From positions 1,798,001 through 1,862,000 of the forward strand of contig NC_012669.1 of NCBI RefSeq assembly GCF_000023105.1: DNA of 64,000 nt, written 5' to 3'. The DNA is from Beutenbergia cavernae DSM 12333 (GTDB lineage Bacteria > Actinomycetota > Actinomycetes > Actinomycetales > Beutenbergiaceae). The notes under the pieces were generated by a model. It was not told the DNA's origin. It was given only the letters and a program-made list of their open reading frames with translations, and did no database searches. How positions within the stretch are numbered: the stretch's first letter is position 1; every line of letters begins with the position of its first letter. The translations under genes and the position numbers were made by a program. Below are positions 52,179 to 59,625 of the stretch, piece after piece.

Positions 52179-52757
52179 GTGGACACGCGTTCCCCGCTCG
52201 TCCTGAGCACGCACGACCTCGGTCGGCGCGCCGGGTCGATGCGGACCTACGACCTCGACGTCCCCGCGCCCGACGCGCTGGCGATCGAGGTCGTCGGCGT
52301 GCCCGCGGGCTCGTCCATGCACCTCGAGCTGCGGCTCGAGTCGGTGATGGACGGCATCCTCGTCACCGGGTCCGCCGACGTCGCCCTCGCCGGCGAGTGC
52401 GTCCGCTGCCTCACGGCCGTCACGGATGAGCTCACCGTGCCGTTCCAGGAGCTCGTCTACTACTCCGACGTGCGGGACGCGCGCCGCAGGCAGGACGACG
52501 ACGCCGAGGGCGAGCAGGTCGAGCGGTACGTGCTCACCGGGGAGCTGCTCGACCTCGAGCAGATGGTCCGGGACGCCGTCGTGCTCGCCCTGCCGTTCCA
52601 GCCCCTGTGCCGGCCCGACTGCCCGGGCCTGTGCCCGGTGTGCGGGATCCGGCTCGCCGAGGCCGGCCCCGACCACGCGCACGACGAGACGGATCCACGC
52701 TGGGCGGCGCTCGTCGGCCTGCTCGAGGACTCCGGCGAGAGCCCCACCACCACCTGA
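52179..52757 (+). CDS. yceD: YceD/DUF177 family protein
   Basis: A 192-residue DUF177 protein. The N-terminal part ([20 protein letters not shown]) and the central CVRCLT (C74, C77) are family hallmarks; the C-terminal tail carries [13 protein letters not shown] with C144, C148, C152 and C155, a metal-binding cluster. YceD is linked to 23S rRNA accumulation in bacteria and plants and is nearly always upstream of rpmF, as here. GTG 52179 has GAGGAGG six bases upstream. The operon continues to rpmF, rnc and mutM. Confidence 0.92.
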   Translation: MDTRSPLVLSTHDLGRRAGSMRTYDLDVPAPDALAIEVVGVPAGSSMHLELRLESVMDGILVTGSADVALAGECVRCLTAVTDELTVPFQELVYYSDVRDARRRQDDDAEGEQVERYVLTGELLDLEQMVRDAVVLALPFQPLCRPDCPGLCPVCGIRLAEAGPDHAHDETDPRWAALVGLLEDSGESPTTT

Positions 52758-52828
52758 CCCAGGGGCCGCTCCGGCCCTGCACCCGACCGACGGCCGCCCG
52801 CGGCCCGACCGAGAGAAACGAGATCACC

Positions 52829-53029
52829 GTGGCTGTTCCCAAGCGCAAGATGTCGCGCAGCAACACCCGGGCGCGCCGCTCGCAGTGGAAGGCGACTGCG
52901 GCGACGCTCACGACGTGCGAGAACTGCAAGGCTCCGCGTCAGTCGCACCAGGCGTGCCCGCAGTGCGGTCAGTACGCCGGTCGCACGTACGCCGAGGCGA
53001 TCCGGACGGACGCCGTCGAGACGCGCTGA
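52829..53029 (+). CDS. rpmF: 50S ribosomal protein L32 (zinc-type)
   Basis: A 66-residue ribosomal protein: [20 protein letters not shown] is the L32 N-terminus, and CENC with CPQC gives a four-cysteine zinc finger (C+ form). It begins at GTG 52829 with GAGAGAAACGAG upstream. It sits between yceD (72 bases before) and rnc (five bases after), a conserved arrangement. Like L28 in this window it is the zinc-binding version. Confidence 0.96.
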   Translation: MAVPKRKMSRSNTRARRSQWKATAATLTTCENCKAPRQSHQACPQCGQYAGRTYAEAIRTDAVETR

Positions 53030-53033
53030 GCCC

Positions 53034-53792
53034 ATGGCTCGGTCCCGACGCGTCGAGCCGCCGCGTCCGCGCGTCGACTCCCTGGCTGCGGTGGAGGAGA
53101 GGCTCGGCGTCGGGATCGACCCCGAGCTCGCCGTCCTCGCGTTCACGCACCGGTCGTTCGCGCACGAGGCCGGCGGGATCCCGACGAACGAGCGGCTGGA
53201 GTTCCTCGGGGACTCCGTGCTCGGCGTCGTCATCACCGACCACCTGTTCCGTTCGCGACCGGACTCGTCCGAGGGCGAGCTCGCCAAGATGCGGGCCGCG
53301 TGCGTGTCGCAGCGCGCGCTCGCCGTGGTGGCGCGGGAGCTGCGCCTCGGCGAGCACCTGCTGCTCGGCAAGGGCGAGAGTGCGACGGGTGGGCGGGACA
53401 AGGACTCGATCCTGTCCGACACGCTCGAGGCGGTCATCGGCGCCGTCTACCTGACGAACGGCCTCGAGGTGGTCCGCGACGTCCTGCTGCGGCTGCTCGG
53501 CCCGTCGTTGGCGGTCGCGGCGGAGCTCGGGGCCGGCCTCGACTGGAAGACGAGCCTCCAGGAGCTCAGCGCCGAGCTCGGACTGGGTGCGCCGCTGTAC
53601 GACGTCGACGGCGTCGGTCCCGACCACGACCGCCGGTTCACCGCGCACGTGGTGATCGCGGAGCGCGTCTGGGGCTCGGGGACCGGCTCGGCGAAGAAGC
53701 ACGCGGAGCAGGAGGCTGCCCGCACCGCGTACGCCGCGCTGCGTGAGTACGCTGCCGCGAGCGCGGCCGCCTCGAGCGCCGCCGACTCCTGA
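53034..53792 (+). CDS. rnc: Ribonuclease III
   Basis: A 252-residue endonuclease that processes rRNA precursors and structured RNAs. The signature NERLEFLGDSVLGVV at 52-66 holds the metal-binding E56 and D60; the second catalytic pair is in SDTLEAVIGAVYL. The double-stranded RNA-binding domain covers about 165-242 (DWKTSLQELSAELG to GSGTGSAKKHAEQEAARTAY), followed by an Ala/Ser tail. mutM starts five bases after the stop codon. Confidence 0.96.
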   Translation: MARSRRVEPPRPRVDSLAAVEERLGVGIDPELAVLAFTHRSFAHEAGGIPTNERLEFLGDSVLGVVITDHLFRSRPDSSEGELAKMRAACVSQRALAVVARELRLGEHLLLGKGESATGGRDKDSILSDTLEAVIGAVYLTNGLEVVRDVLLRLLGPSLAVAAELGAGLDWKTSLQELSAELGLGAPLYDVDGVGPDHDRRFTAHVVIAERVWGSGTGSAKKHAEQEAARTAYAALREYAAASAAASSAADS

Positions 53793-53796
53793 CGCG

Positions 53797-54729
53797 GTGC
53801 CCGAGCTTCCCGAGGTCGAGACGGTCCGCGCCGGGCTCGCCGCCCATGCGCTGGGTCGCCGGATCGTCCGCGTCGATGTCGCCGGCGAGCGCACGACGCG
53901 GCGCCAGGCCGGCGGTGCCCTCGCGCTCGTGGACGCGCTCGAGGGCGCCTCGTTCACCGCTGCCGTGCGGCGCGGGAAGTTCTGCTGGCTCACCCTCGAC
54001 ACCGGACGCGCCCTCCTCGTCCACCTCGGGATGAGCGGCCAGCTGCTCGTCCGCGGTGCCGGCCAGGACGCGCAGGACGACCCGCGGCACCTGCGCGCCC
54101 GGATCCGGTTCGCCGACGACGGCGAGCTGCTCTTCATCGACCAGCGCACCTTCGGGTACCTCACGTCGTCGGACCTCGTGCCGACCGCTGACGGCGGCCC
54201 GGGCGGGTTCGGCAGCGACGATCCGCGGCTCCCGCTCGAGGTCGCCGGCATCGCCCGCGACCTGCTCGACCCGGCCCTGCGCATCGACGAGCTGGTGACC
54301 GCCGTGCGCACCCGCCGGAGCGCCGTCAAGCGCGCGCTGCTCGACCAGTCGCTCGTGTCGGGAGTCGGGAACATCTACGCCGACGAGGCGCTGTGGCGCG
54401 CCCGGGTGCATCCGGAGCGCGCCACTCGCGGCCTGCCGCGCCTGGCGGTGCGCTCGGTGCTGGAGTCCGCCGCCGGGGTCATGCAGGACGCGCTGGCGCA
54501 GGGCGGCACGAGCTTCGACGCCCTGTACGTCGACGTCAACGGCGCGAGCGGGTACTTCGACCGGTCGCTCTCCGTGTACGGGCAGACGGGCCGGCCGTGC
54601 CCCCGGTGCGGCACGGCGATCGTGCGGTCCGAGTTCATGAACCGGTCCTCGCACTGGTGCCCGACGTGCCAGCCGGCCCCGCGGGGCGCCGCGCGTCCCG
54701 TCGACCGAGGAGCGGCCGCGCGTCGATAG
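53797..54729 (+). CDS. mutM: Formamidopyrimidine-DNA glycosylase
   Basis: A 310-residue base-excision-repair enzyme removing 8-oxoguanine and related lesions. After initiator removal the protein begins PELPEVETVR, with the catalytic proline and glutamate in place. The helix-two-turn-helix segment is LLDQSLVSGVGNIYADEALW, and the zinc finger uses C268, C271, C288 and C291 (CPRC and HWCPTC). A short Arg/Ala tail extends past the finger. Its UAG stop (54727-54729) forms the first half of the next gene's TAGGCT -10. Confidence 0.96.
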   Translation: MPELPEVETVRAGLAAHALGRRIVRVDVAGERTTRRQAGGALALVDALEGASFTAAVRRGKFCWLTLDTGRALLVHLGMSGQLLVRGAGQDAQDDPRHLRARIRFADDGELLFIDQRTFGYLTSSDLVPTADGGPGGFGSDDPRLPLEVAGIARDLLDPALRIDELVTAVRTRRSAVKRALLDQSLVSGVGNIYADEALWRARVHPERATRGLPRLAVRSVLESAAGVMQDALAQGGTSFDALYVDVNGASGYFDRSLSVYGQTGRPCPRCGTAIVRSEFMNRSSHWCPTCQPAPRGAARPVDRGAAARR

Positions 54730-54739
54730 GCTCACCCCA
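54727..54739 (+). promoter_or_regulatory. Leaderless promoter -10 for the DosR-like regulator
   Basis: TAGGCT at 54727-54732 starts with the mutM stop codon TAG; six bases later is ATG 54739. Confidence 0.45.
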
Positions 54740-55365
54740 TGCCGACGAGCGTGATGATCGTGGACGACCACGAGGTCGTCCGCCGCGGGATCGCCGACAT
54801 GGTCGACGCGGCGGGGGACCTGCGCGTCGTGGCCGAGGCGGGATCGGTCGCCGACGCCGTGCGGCGGGGGACCCTGACCCGGCCGGAGGTCGCGCTCGTC
54901 GACCTCCAGCTGCCGGACGGCACGGGGATCGAGGTCATCCGCCGGCTGGCGGACGAGAGCTCCGACACGCGGTGCGTCGTCCTGACGTCGTTCGACGACG
55001 ACGACGCGCTCGCCTCCGCGATCGAGGTCGGGGCACGCGCCTACGTCCTCAAGACGGTGCGCGGCGCGGAGATCGTCGACGTGGTCCGGGCCGTCGCGGC
55101 CGGGCGTGTGCTGCTGGACGAGCGCAGCCTGACCCGGCGTCGTGCGGCGCACGAGGATCCGACGTCGGCGCTCACCCCGAGCGAGCGCCGCGTGCTCGAG
55201 CTGGTCGCCGAGGGGCTGACCAACCGCGACATCGCGGAGCGACTCGGTGTGGCCGAGAAGACGGTCAAGAACCACGTGACGTCGATGCTGTCGAAGATGG
55301 GGCTCCAGCGCCGCACCCAGGCCGTCGCCTGGGTCGCCGGGCAGCGCTCCACCACCTGGCGCTAG
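54739..55365 (+). CDS. DosR/DevR-like response regulator
   Basis: A 208-residue NarL/LuxR-family regulator. The receiver domain has D9-D10 (MIVDDHEVV), phospho-acceptor D55 (ALVDLQLPDG), T83 (VLTSFDDDD) and K105 (YVLKTVRG). The DNA-binding domain starts near 141: LTPSERRVLELVAEGLTNRD, then VAEKTVKNHVTSMLSKMGLQ and RRTQAVAW. The switch region and recognition helix resemble mycobacterial DosR/DevR. A DosS-like kinase gene lies 0.9 kb away on the other strand, in the cyd operon, so the two probably form a two-component pair. It could also regulate its own region; DosR-type half-sites occur downstream at 55445 and 55506. Confidence 0.88.
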   Translation: MPTSVMIVDDHEVVRRGIADMVDAAGDLRVVAEAGSVADAVRRGTLTRPEVALVDLQLPDGTGIEVIRRLADESSDTRCVVLTSFDDDDALASAIEVGARAYVLKTVRGAEIVDVVRAVAAGRVLLDERSLTRRRAAHEDPTSALTPSERRVLELVAEGLTNRDIAERLGVAEKTVKNHVTSMLSKMGLQRRTQAVAWVAGQRSTTWR

Positions 55366-55410
55366 CACCTGCCCGTCCCGCCCTGTGCGCGACGCGGCGG
55401 CGCACGAGCT

Positions 55411-55547
55411 CGACCGTGTGGTGCGGGTCGCGAGCGGCTGCCACGGGACCGTGATGACACGGTGGGCGAGGGGGTCGCGGCGGGCGGAGCCTCGACCGTG
55501 TGGTTGGTCCCCTGGGGCGCTCGCTCGGAGGAACGGCCACACGGTCG
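55411..55547. repeat. Three copies of CGACCGTGTGG in an intergenic region
   Basis: CGACCGTGTGG occurs at 55411-55421 and 55493-55503, and inverted (CCACACGGTCG) at 55537-55547. The last two can form an 11-bp stem with a 33-base loop. They occupy the 224-base gap between the DosR-like regulator and the VOC gene; together they may be a protein-binding array or a terminator. Confidence 0.65.
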
Positions 55548-55576
55548 ATGTGGGGTCCTCTCTAAACAAGTTTGAC

Positions 55577-55590
55577 TAGTGTGGGCTGCA
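55577..55590 (+). promoter_or_regulatory. Leaderless promoter -10 for the VOC gene
   Basis: TAGTGT at 55577-55582, seven bases, then ATG at 55590, with a relatively AT-rich upstream stretch (TAAACAAGTTTGAC). Confidence 0.45.
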
Positions 55591-56297
55591 TGGCCGAGAA
55601 GACGATCCCCCTGCTCCCGTGTCAGACCATCCCACCCGTGATCGACTTCTACGAAGCCCTCGGCTTCGAGGTCACCTTCCTGCAGACGAGCCCCAACCCG
55701 TTCGCGGTCGTCGAGCGCGGCGACATCGTGCTGCAGTTCTTCGGCATGAAGAGGTACGAGCCCAGCGAGTCGTACAGCACGTGCTACGTCGTCACCGATG
55801 ACGTGGACGGGCTGTACGAAGCGTTCCGAGCCGGACTCAAGGCCGCGTACGGGAAGGTCCAGAGCCGGGGCATCCCGCGCGTCGGGCCGCTCAAGGACAT
55901 GTCCTACGGCGTGCGGCAGTTCCTCATGACCGACCCCGGAGGCAACTGCATCCGCGTCGGGCAGCCCATCAGCGAGGACCTGCACCACCGGCCCGCACCC
56001 CAGGAGACCTTCGCCCGGGCGTTGCACCACGCCGCGCTCTTCGCCGACTCCAAGGAGGACCTGGCGGGCGCGGCGAAGATCATCGATCGGGTGCTCGCGC
56101 TCGAGGACGAACGGCCGACGCCCGTCCAGCTCGTACGACTCCTCGTGGTGCGCGGCGACGTGGCCGGGCGGCTCGGCGACGAGGAGACGGCGGTGTCCGC
56201 GCTGGAGAGGGCCGCCGCGGTCCAGCTCACCGACGAGGAACGCGAGGTGCTCCGGGACGACCTGGCACGACTGAACGACCTGGCGGACCGGCCCTAG
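55590..56297 (+). CDS. VOC-superfamily (glyoxalase/bleomycin-resistance-like) protein with helical tail
   Basis: A 235-residue protein. Residues 1 to about 127 form a vicinal-oxygen-chelate domain (PVIDFYEALGFEVTF; IVLQFFGMKRYEP; FLMTDPGGNCIRVGQP). The remaining roughly 105 residues are helical and acidic with TPR-like spacing (LAGAAKIIDRVLALEDERP; AVSALERAAAVQLTDEER). The combination suggests a ligand-binding rather than catalytic role, but this is inference. Its stop and the histidine-kinase stop share the palindrome CTAG at 56294-56297. It lies between the regulator and kinase genes of a probable oxygen-sensing pair. Confidence 0.75.
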   Translation: MAEKTIPLLPCQTIPPVIDFYEALGFEVTFLQTSPNPFAVVERGDIVLQFFGMKRYEPSESYSTCYVVTDDVDGLYEAFRAGLKAAYGKVQSRGIPRVGPLKDMSYGVRQFLMTDPGGNCIRVGQPISEDLHHRPAPQETFARALHHAALFADSKEDLAGAAKIIDRVLALEDERPTPVQLVRLLVVRGDVAGRLGDEETAVSALERAAAVQLTDEEREVLRDDLARLNDLADRP

Positions 56298-57946
56298 TCG
56301 AGCAGGGCCGCCCACCGCAGGACGCTGCCGCGGCCCCCGGGGCCCGGCGTCAGCCGGGAGGAGCCGTGCGCGTCGCGGGCCCGAGCCTCGAGGTTCGCGA
56401 GCCCGGATCGACGCTCCGGGTCGGGGTCGGGACCCACGCCGTCGTCGGTGACGACGACACGGACCTGGCGCGGCTCGACGGCGACCTCGACCTGCGCGCT
56501 CGTCGCACGCGCGTGACGGGCGACGTTGGCGAGGCCCTCGCGCACGACGGCGACGACGTCGTCGGCGGCCTGCTCGCCGAGGCGGGCCGCGATCTCCGTG
56601 GCCGCGTCGCCCCGCGGCTCGACGTCGTGCATCGGTGCGCCGTCCAGGGTGAGCAGCATCGACGGCGCGAACCCGAGCGCCGTCCGCGCGATCGACGCCT
56701 CCTGCACCAGCCGTTCGACCACCGGAAGGTGCTCGTCCCGGTCGCGCAGGGACCGCACGATGCCGCGGATCTGGCGGACGCTCTCGTCGACGTCCGCGAT
56801 CGACTCCTCGATGAGCGCGCGCTCCGCCGCCGCGGCGGTCGTCGCCGCGCGTTCGAGCCGCATGCCGGTGGCGAACAGCTGCTGGATCGCGAGGTCGTGC
56901 AGGTCGCGGGCGATGCGAGCCCGCTCGCCGAGCAGCGTCGCGACGTCCTCGGCGTGGCGGGCCGCGGCGAGCCGCAGCGCCAGAGCGGCCTGGGCGGCGA
57001 CGTCCTCGGCGATGGCGAGGTCGCCACCGGTGAACGGGAGCCGGCCGGGCAGCCGGAACAGGATGAGGACGCCGAGGCTGGGTGCGTCGTCGTCGGCGCG
57101 GGACGCGCGCAGGGGCGCGTACAGGGCGCGCTCGAACCGGCGCGCCTGCGGGATGAACCGGTCGGCCTCGCGCGAGATGGAGTCGACGAGCTTGCCCGCG
57201 CCCGTCCGGAGGGTCTCCATCGCGGGACCGGACGGGGGCAACGCCGACCCCACGAGGTCGGCCGCGCCCACGCCGTCGACGATCTCGGCCACCCAGGCGC
57301 CGTCGAGGGAGGGCAGGACGATGACCGCGGTGTCGGCGTCGGCGGCCTCGCGCAGCCGGCGCGCCACGAGCGGCAGCACCTCCTCCTCGTCGGACCCCTC
57401 GAGGAGCGCGGCGGTGATCTCCTGGGACACCGAGCGCCAGCGTTCGCGCCGCGCCGCCTCGCCGTACAAGCGGGCGTTCTCGATCGCGATCCCGGCCGCC
57501 GCGGCGAGCAGCTCGACCGTCTCGACATCCTCGTCGGTGAAGCCGCCGGGCTTCTCCGTCAGGTACAGCCGGCCGAGCAGCACGTCCCCGACGCTCACCG
57601 ACGCGCCGAGGAACGTGCGCATCGGCGGATGACCGGCCGGGAAGCCCTCGAACTCCGGGGCGGCCGTGAGGTCGTCGAGCACGAGGACGCCGTCCGCCGG
57701 GATCGCGGAGAGCACCCCGTGGCCGCGGGGAGGGTGCGGGAGAGCGGCGACCACCTCGCTGCTCATCCCGCGGTGCATGAACGTGTTCGTCTCGCCGTAC
57801 GGGTCGAGGACGGCGATCGCCGCGTAGGTCGCGCCCGTGTGCGTCCGGGCCGCCGCCAGGAGCTCCTCGAGCGCGCTGGGCGCGTCGAGCTGCCCCGCGA
57901 GCGCGAGGGCGTGGGTGAGGAGCGTCGACGAGGCCATCCACGTCAT
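56294..57946 (-). CDS. GAF-domain sensor histidine kinase (DosS/DevS-like)
   Basis: A 550-residue soluble kinase. GAF-A spans about 25-165 and contains EFEGFPAGHPPMRTFLGASV with RLYLTEKPGGFTDED, the pattern of mycobacterial DosS/DosT GAF-A; by that comparison H106 is a candidate proximal haem ligand. A second GAF-like domain covers about 180-330. The HisKA_3 box ARIARDLHDLAIQQLFATGM has phospho-acceptor H350, followed by a GHKL ATPase domain (VVREGLANVARHARATSAQV; TDDGVG). ATG 57946 overlaps the cydC stop (ATGA), so the kinase is made from the cydABDC transcript. Its partner is presumably the DosR-like regulator nearby. Confidence 0.88.
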   Translation of the reverse strand: MTWMASSTLLTHALALAGQLDAPSALEELLAAARTHTGATYAAIAVLDPYGETNTFMHRGMSSEVVAALPHPPRGHGVLSAIPADGVLVLDDLTAAPEFEGFPAGHPPMRTFLGASVSVGDVLLGRLYLTEKPGGFTDEDVETVELLAAAAGIAIENARLYGEAARRERWRSVSQEITAALLEGSDEEEVLPLVARRLREAADADTAVIVLPSLDGAWVAEIVDGVGAADLVGSALPPSGPAMETLRTGAGKLVDSISREADRFIPQARRFERALYAPLRASRADDDAPSLGVLILFRLPGRLPFTGGDLAIAEDVAAQAALALRLAAARHAEDVATLLGERARIARDLHDLAIQQLFATGMRLERAATTAAAAERALIEESIADVDESVRQIRGIVRSLRDRDEHLPVVERLVQEASIARTALGFAPSMLLTLDGAPMHDVEPRGDAATEIAARLGEQAADDVVAVVREGLANVARHARATSAQVEVAVEPRQVRVVVTDDGVGPDPDPERRSGLANLEARARDAHGSSRLTPGPGGRGSVLRWAALLD

Positions 57947-59625
57947 TCTTCCCGGCGACCCGCCTCGTCCGCGCGTTCGCCGCGCTCGTCGTGGTCGGAC
58001 AGCTCCAGCACCGCGTCGGCCGCGCCGAGCGGCTCGCGTCGGTGCGTCACGAGCACCACCGTGCGGTCGTCGGACGCGGCGAGGAGGTCGGTGACGAGCG
58101 CGTCCGCGCGCTCGGGCTCGAGGTGCTCGGCGGGCTCGTCCAGGAGCAGGACGGGGGCCGGTGCCAGGAGCGCCCGGGCGAGGAGCAGACGACGTCGCTC
58201 GCCGCCGGAGACCGCGGCCCCGTCCTCGCCGAGATCCTCCTCGAGCCCGCCGGGCAGCGCGCCCACCCACGCGCCGATCCCGGCGCGGTCCAGCGCGGCG
58301 CGCGCCTCGGCCGGCTGGACGTCGCCGCGTGCGACCCGCAGGTTCTCCAGGACGGACGTCGCGAACACGTGCGCGTCCTCAGCGGTGAACGCGACCCGGG
58401 CCGAGCGCGCCGGCCCGCGCAGGAGGTACGGGTCGACGTCGTCGATCCGCACGGTCCCGGCGCGCGGCGGCAGGAGGCCGGCGAGCGTGAGCAGGAGCGT
58501 GGTCTTGCCGACGCCGCTCGGCCCGACGATCGCGACGCTGCGGCCGGGGTCGACGTCGAGGTCGAGGCCCGACCCGAGCGCCGGTCCGCCCGGCCATCCC
58601 CACGACAGGCCGCGCGCCGTGATCCGGCCCGCCCCGGTGGTCCCTCCGGTTGCCGCGTCGGCGGGGGCGGGGCCCGCGGCGTCGAGCAGCGCCATGATCC
58701 GCGCGGCCGCCGCGCTCGAGCGGCGCAGCTGGGTGGCCGCCGCCGGGAGCGCGTTCGTGGCCTCGAACGCCGCGAGGGGCACCAGGACGACGACGGCGAG
58801 CTCGGTCGCGGCGAGGCCGCCCGCGACGTGGGCGGTGATCCCCACGACGAGGGCACCCAGCACGGCGACGCCGGTGCTCAGGGCCGAGACTGCCGCCGCG
58901 GCAGCGACCGGGCGGGCACTCTCCCGCTGCGCGGCGGCCAGGTCGGCCTCGGCCGAGCGGAGCGCGGTGACGACGTCGCCGCGTCGGCCGTCGACGGCGA
59001 GCTCGGCCGCGTCGTCCACGAGCCGGGACGCGGCCGCCGCGATCCTGGCGCGGGCGCCGACCCGAGCGGCCTCGGTCGCCGCGTCACGGCGGGCCGCGAG
59101 AGCGGGCACGGCCAGCCCGTTCACGGCGAGGCACACCGCGAGCACCGCGGCGGCGGCGGGGGAGAAGCACGCGACCAGCACCACCGAGCCCGCGGACACG
59201 ATGACGGCCACGCCGGCGGGCAGGAGCGCCCGCACGACGACGTCCCCGACGTCGTCGACGTCGACCCCGGTGCGCGCGAGCAGGTCCCCGCGGCGCACGG
59301 AGGCGAGCACCTCGGTGCGCCCGCCGGCGAGCCGCTCGTACACCGTGGTGCGCAGGTTGACCACGCCGCGCAGCGCCACGTCGTGCCCGGCGAGCCGCTC
59401 CAGGTAGCGCAGCACCCCGCGGGAGATGCCGAGCGCTCGCACCGAGACGACCGCCACCGTGAGGTGGAGCACGGGCGGCATCTGCGACGCGCGGGCGATG
59501 AGCCAGGCCGACGCGGCGGCCAGCCCGACGGCGCTCGCCAGGGCGAGCGAGCCGAGGAGGAGCGCGCGGACCAGCGGCCACCGGGGCAGGGCCAGGAGGG
59601 CGACGGCACGCCGCAGGTCACCCAC
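57943..59625 (-). CDS. cydC: Thiol reductant ABC exporter subunit CydC
   Basis: A 560-residue ABC half-transporter: about six transmembrane helices in the first 290 residues, then an ATPase domain with Walker A GPSGVGKTTLLL, signature VSGGERRRLLLARAL and Walker B VLLLDEPAEHLEP. With CydD it exports glutathione/cysteine-like thiols (mycothiol or cysteine in actinobacteria) needed for cytochrome bd maturation. GTG 59625 is preferred because AGGG lies six bases upstream; ATG 59643 would add six residues but lacks a ribosome binding site. It overlaps both neighbours, cydD and the kinase gene, by a few bases. Confidence 0.92.
   Translation of the reverse strand: MGDLRRAVALLALPRWPLVRALLLGSLALASAVGLAAASAWLIARASQMPPVLHLTVAVVSVRALGISRGVLRYLERLAGHDVALRGVVNLRTTVYERLAGGRTEVLASVRRGDLLARTGVDVDDVGDVVVRALLPAGVAVIVSAGSVVLVACFSPAAAAVLAVCLAVNGLAVPALAARRDAATEAARVGARARIAAAASRLVDDAAELAVDGRRGDVVTALRSAEADLAAAQRESARPVAAAAAVSALSTGVAVLGALVVGITAHVAGGLAATELAVVVLVPLAAFEATNALPAAATQLRRSSAAAARIMALLDAAGPAPADAATGGTTGAGRITARGLSWGWPGGPALGSGLDLDVDPGRSVAIVGPSGVGKTTLLLTLAGLLPPRAGTVRIDDVDPYLLRGPARSARVAFTAEDAHVFATSVLENLRVARGDVQPAEARAALDRAGIGAWVGALPGGLEEDLGEDGAAVSGGERRRLLLARALLAPAPVLLLDEPAEHLEPERADALVTDLLAASDDRTVVLVTHRREPLGAADAVLELSDHDERGERADEAGRREE

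Noticed and set aside
55445-55511. A second DosR box upstream of the VOC gene
   Set aside because: GGGACC at 55445 and GGTCCC at 55506 are separated by 55 bases and do not form a compact inverted repeat; only half-sites are present.
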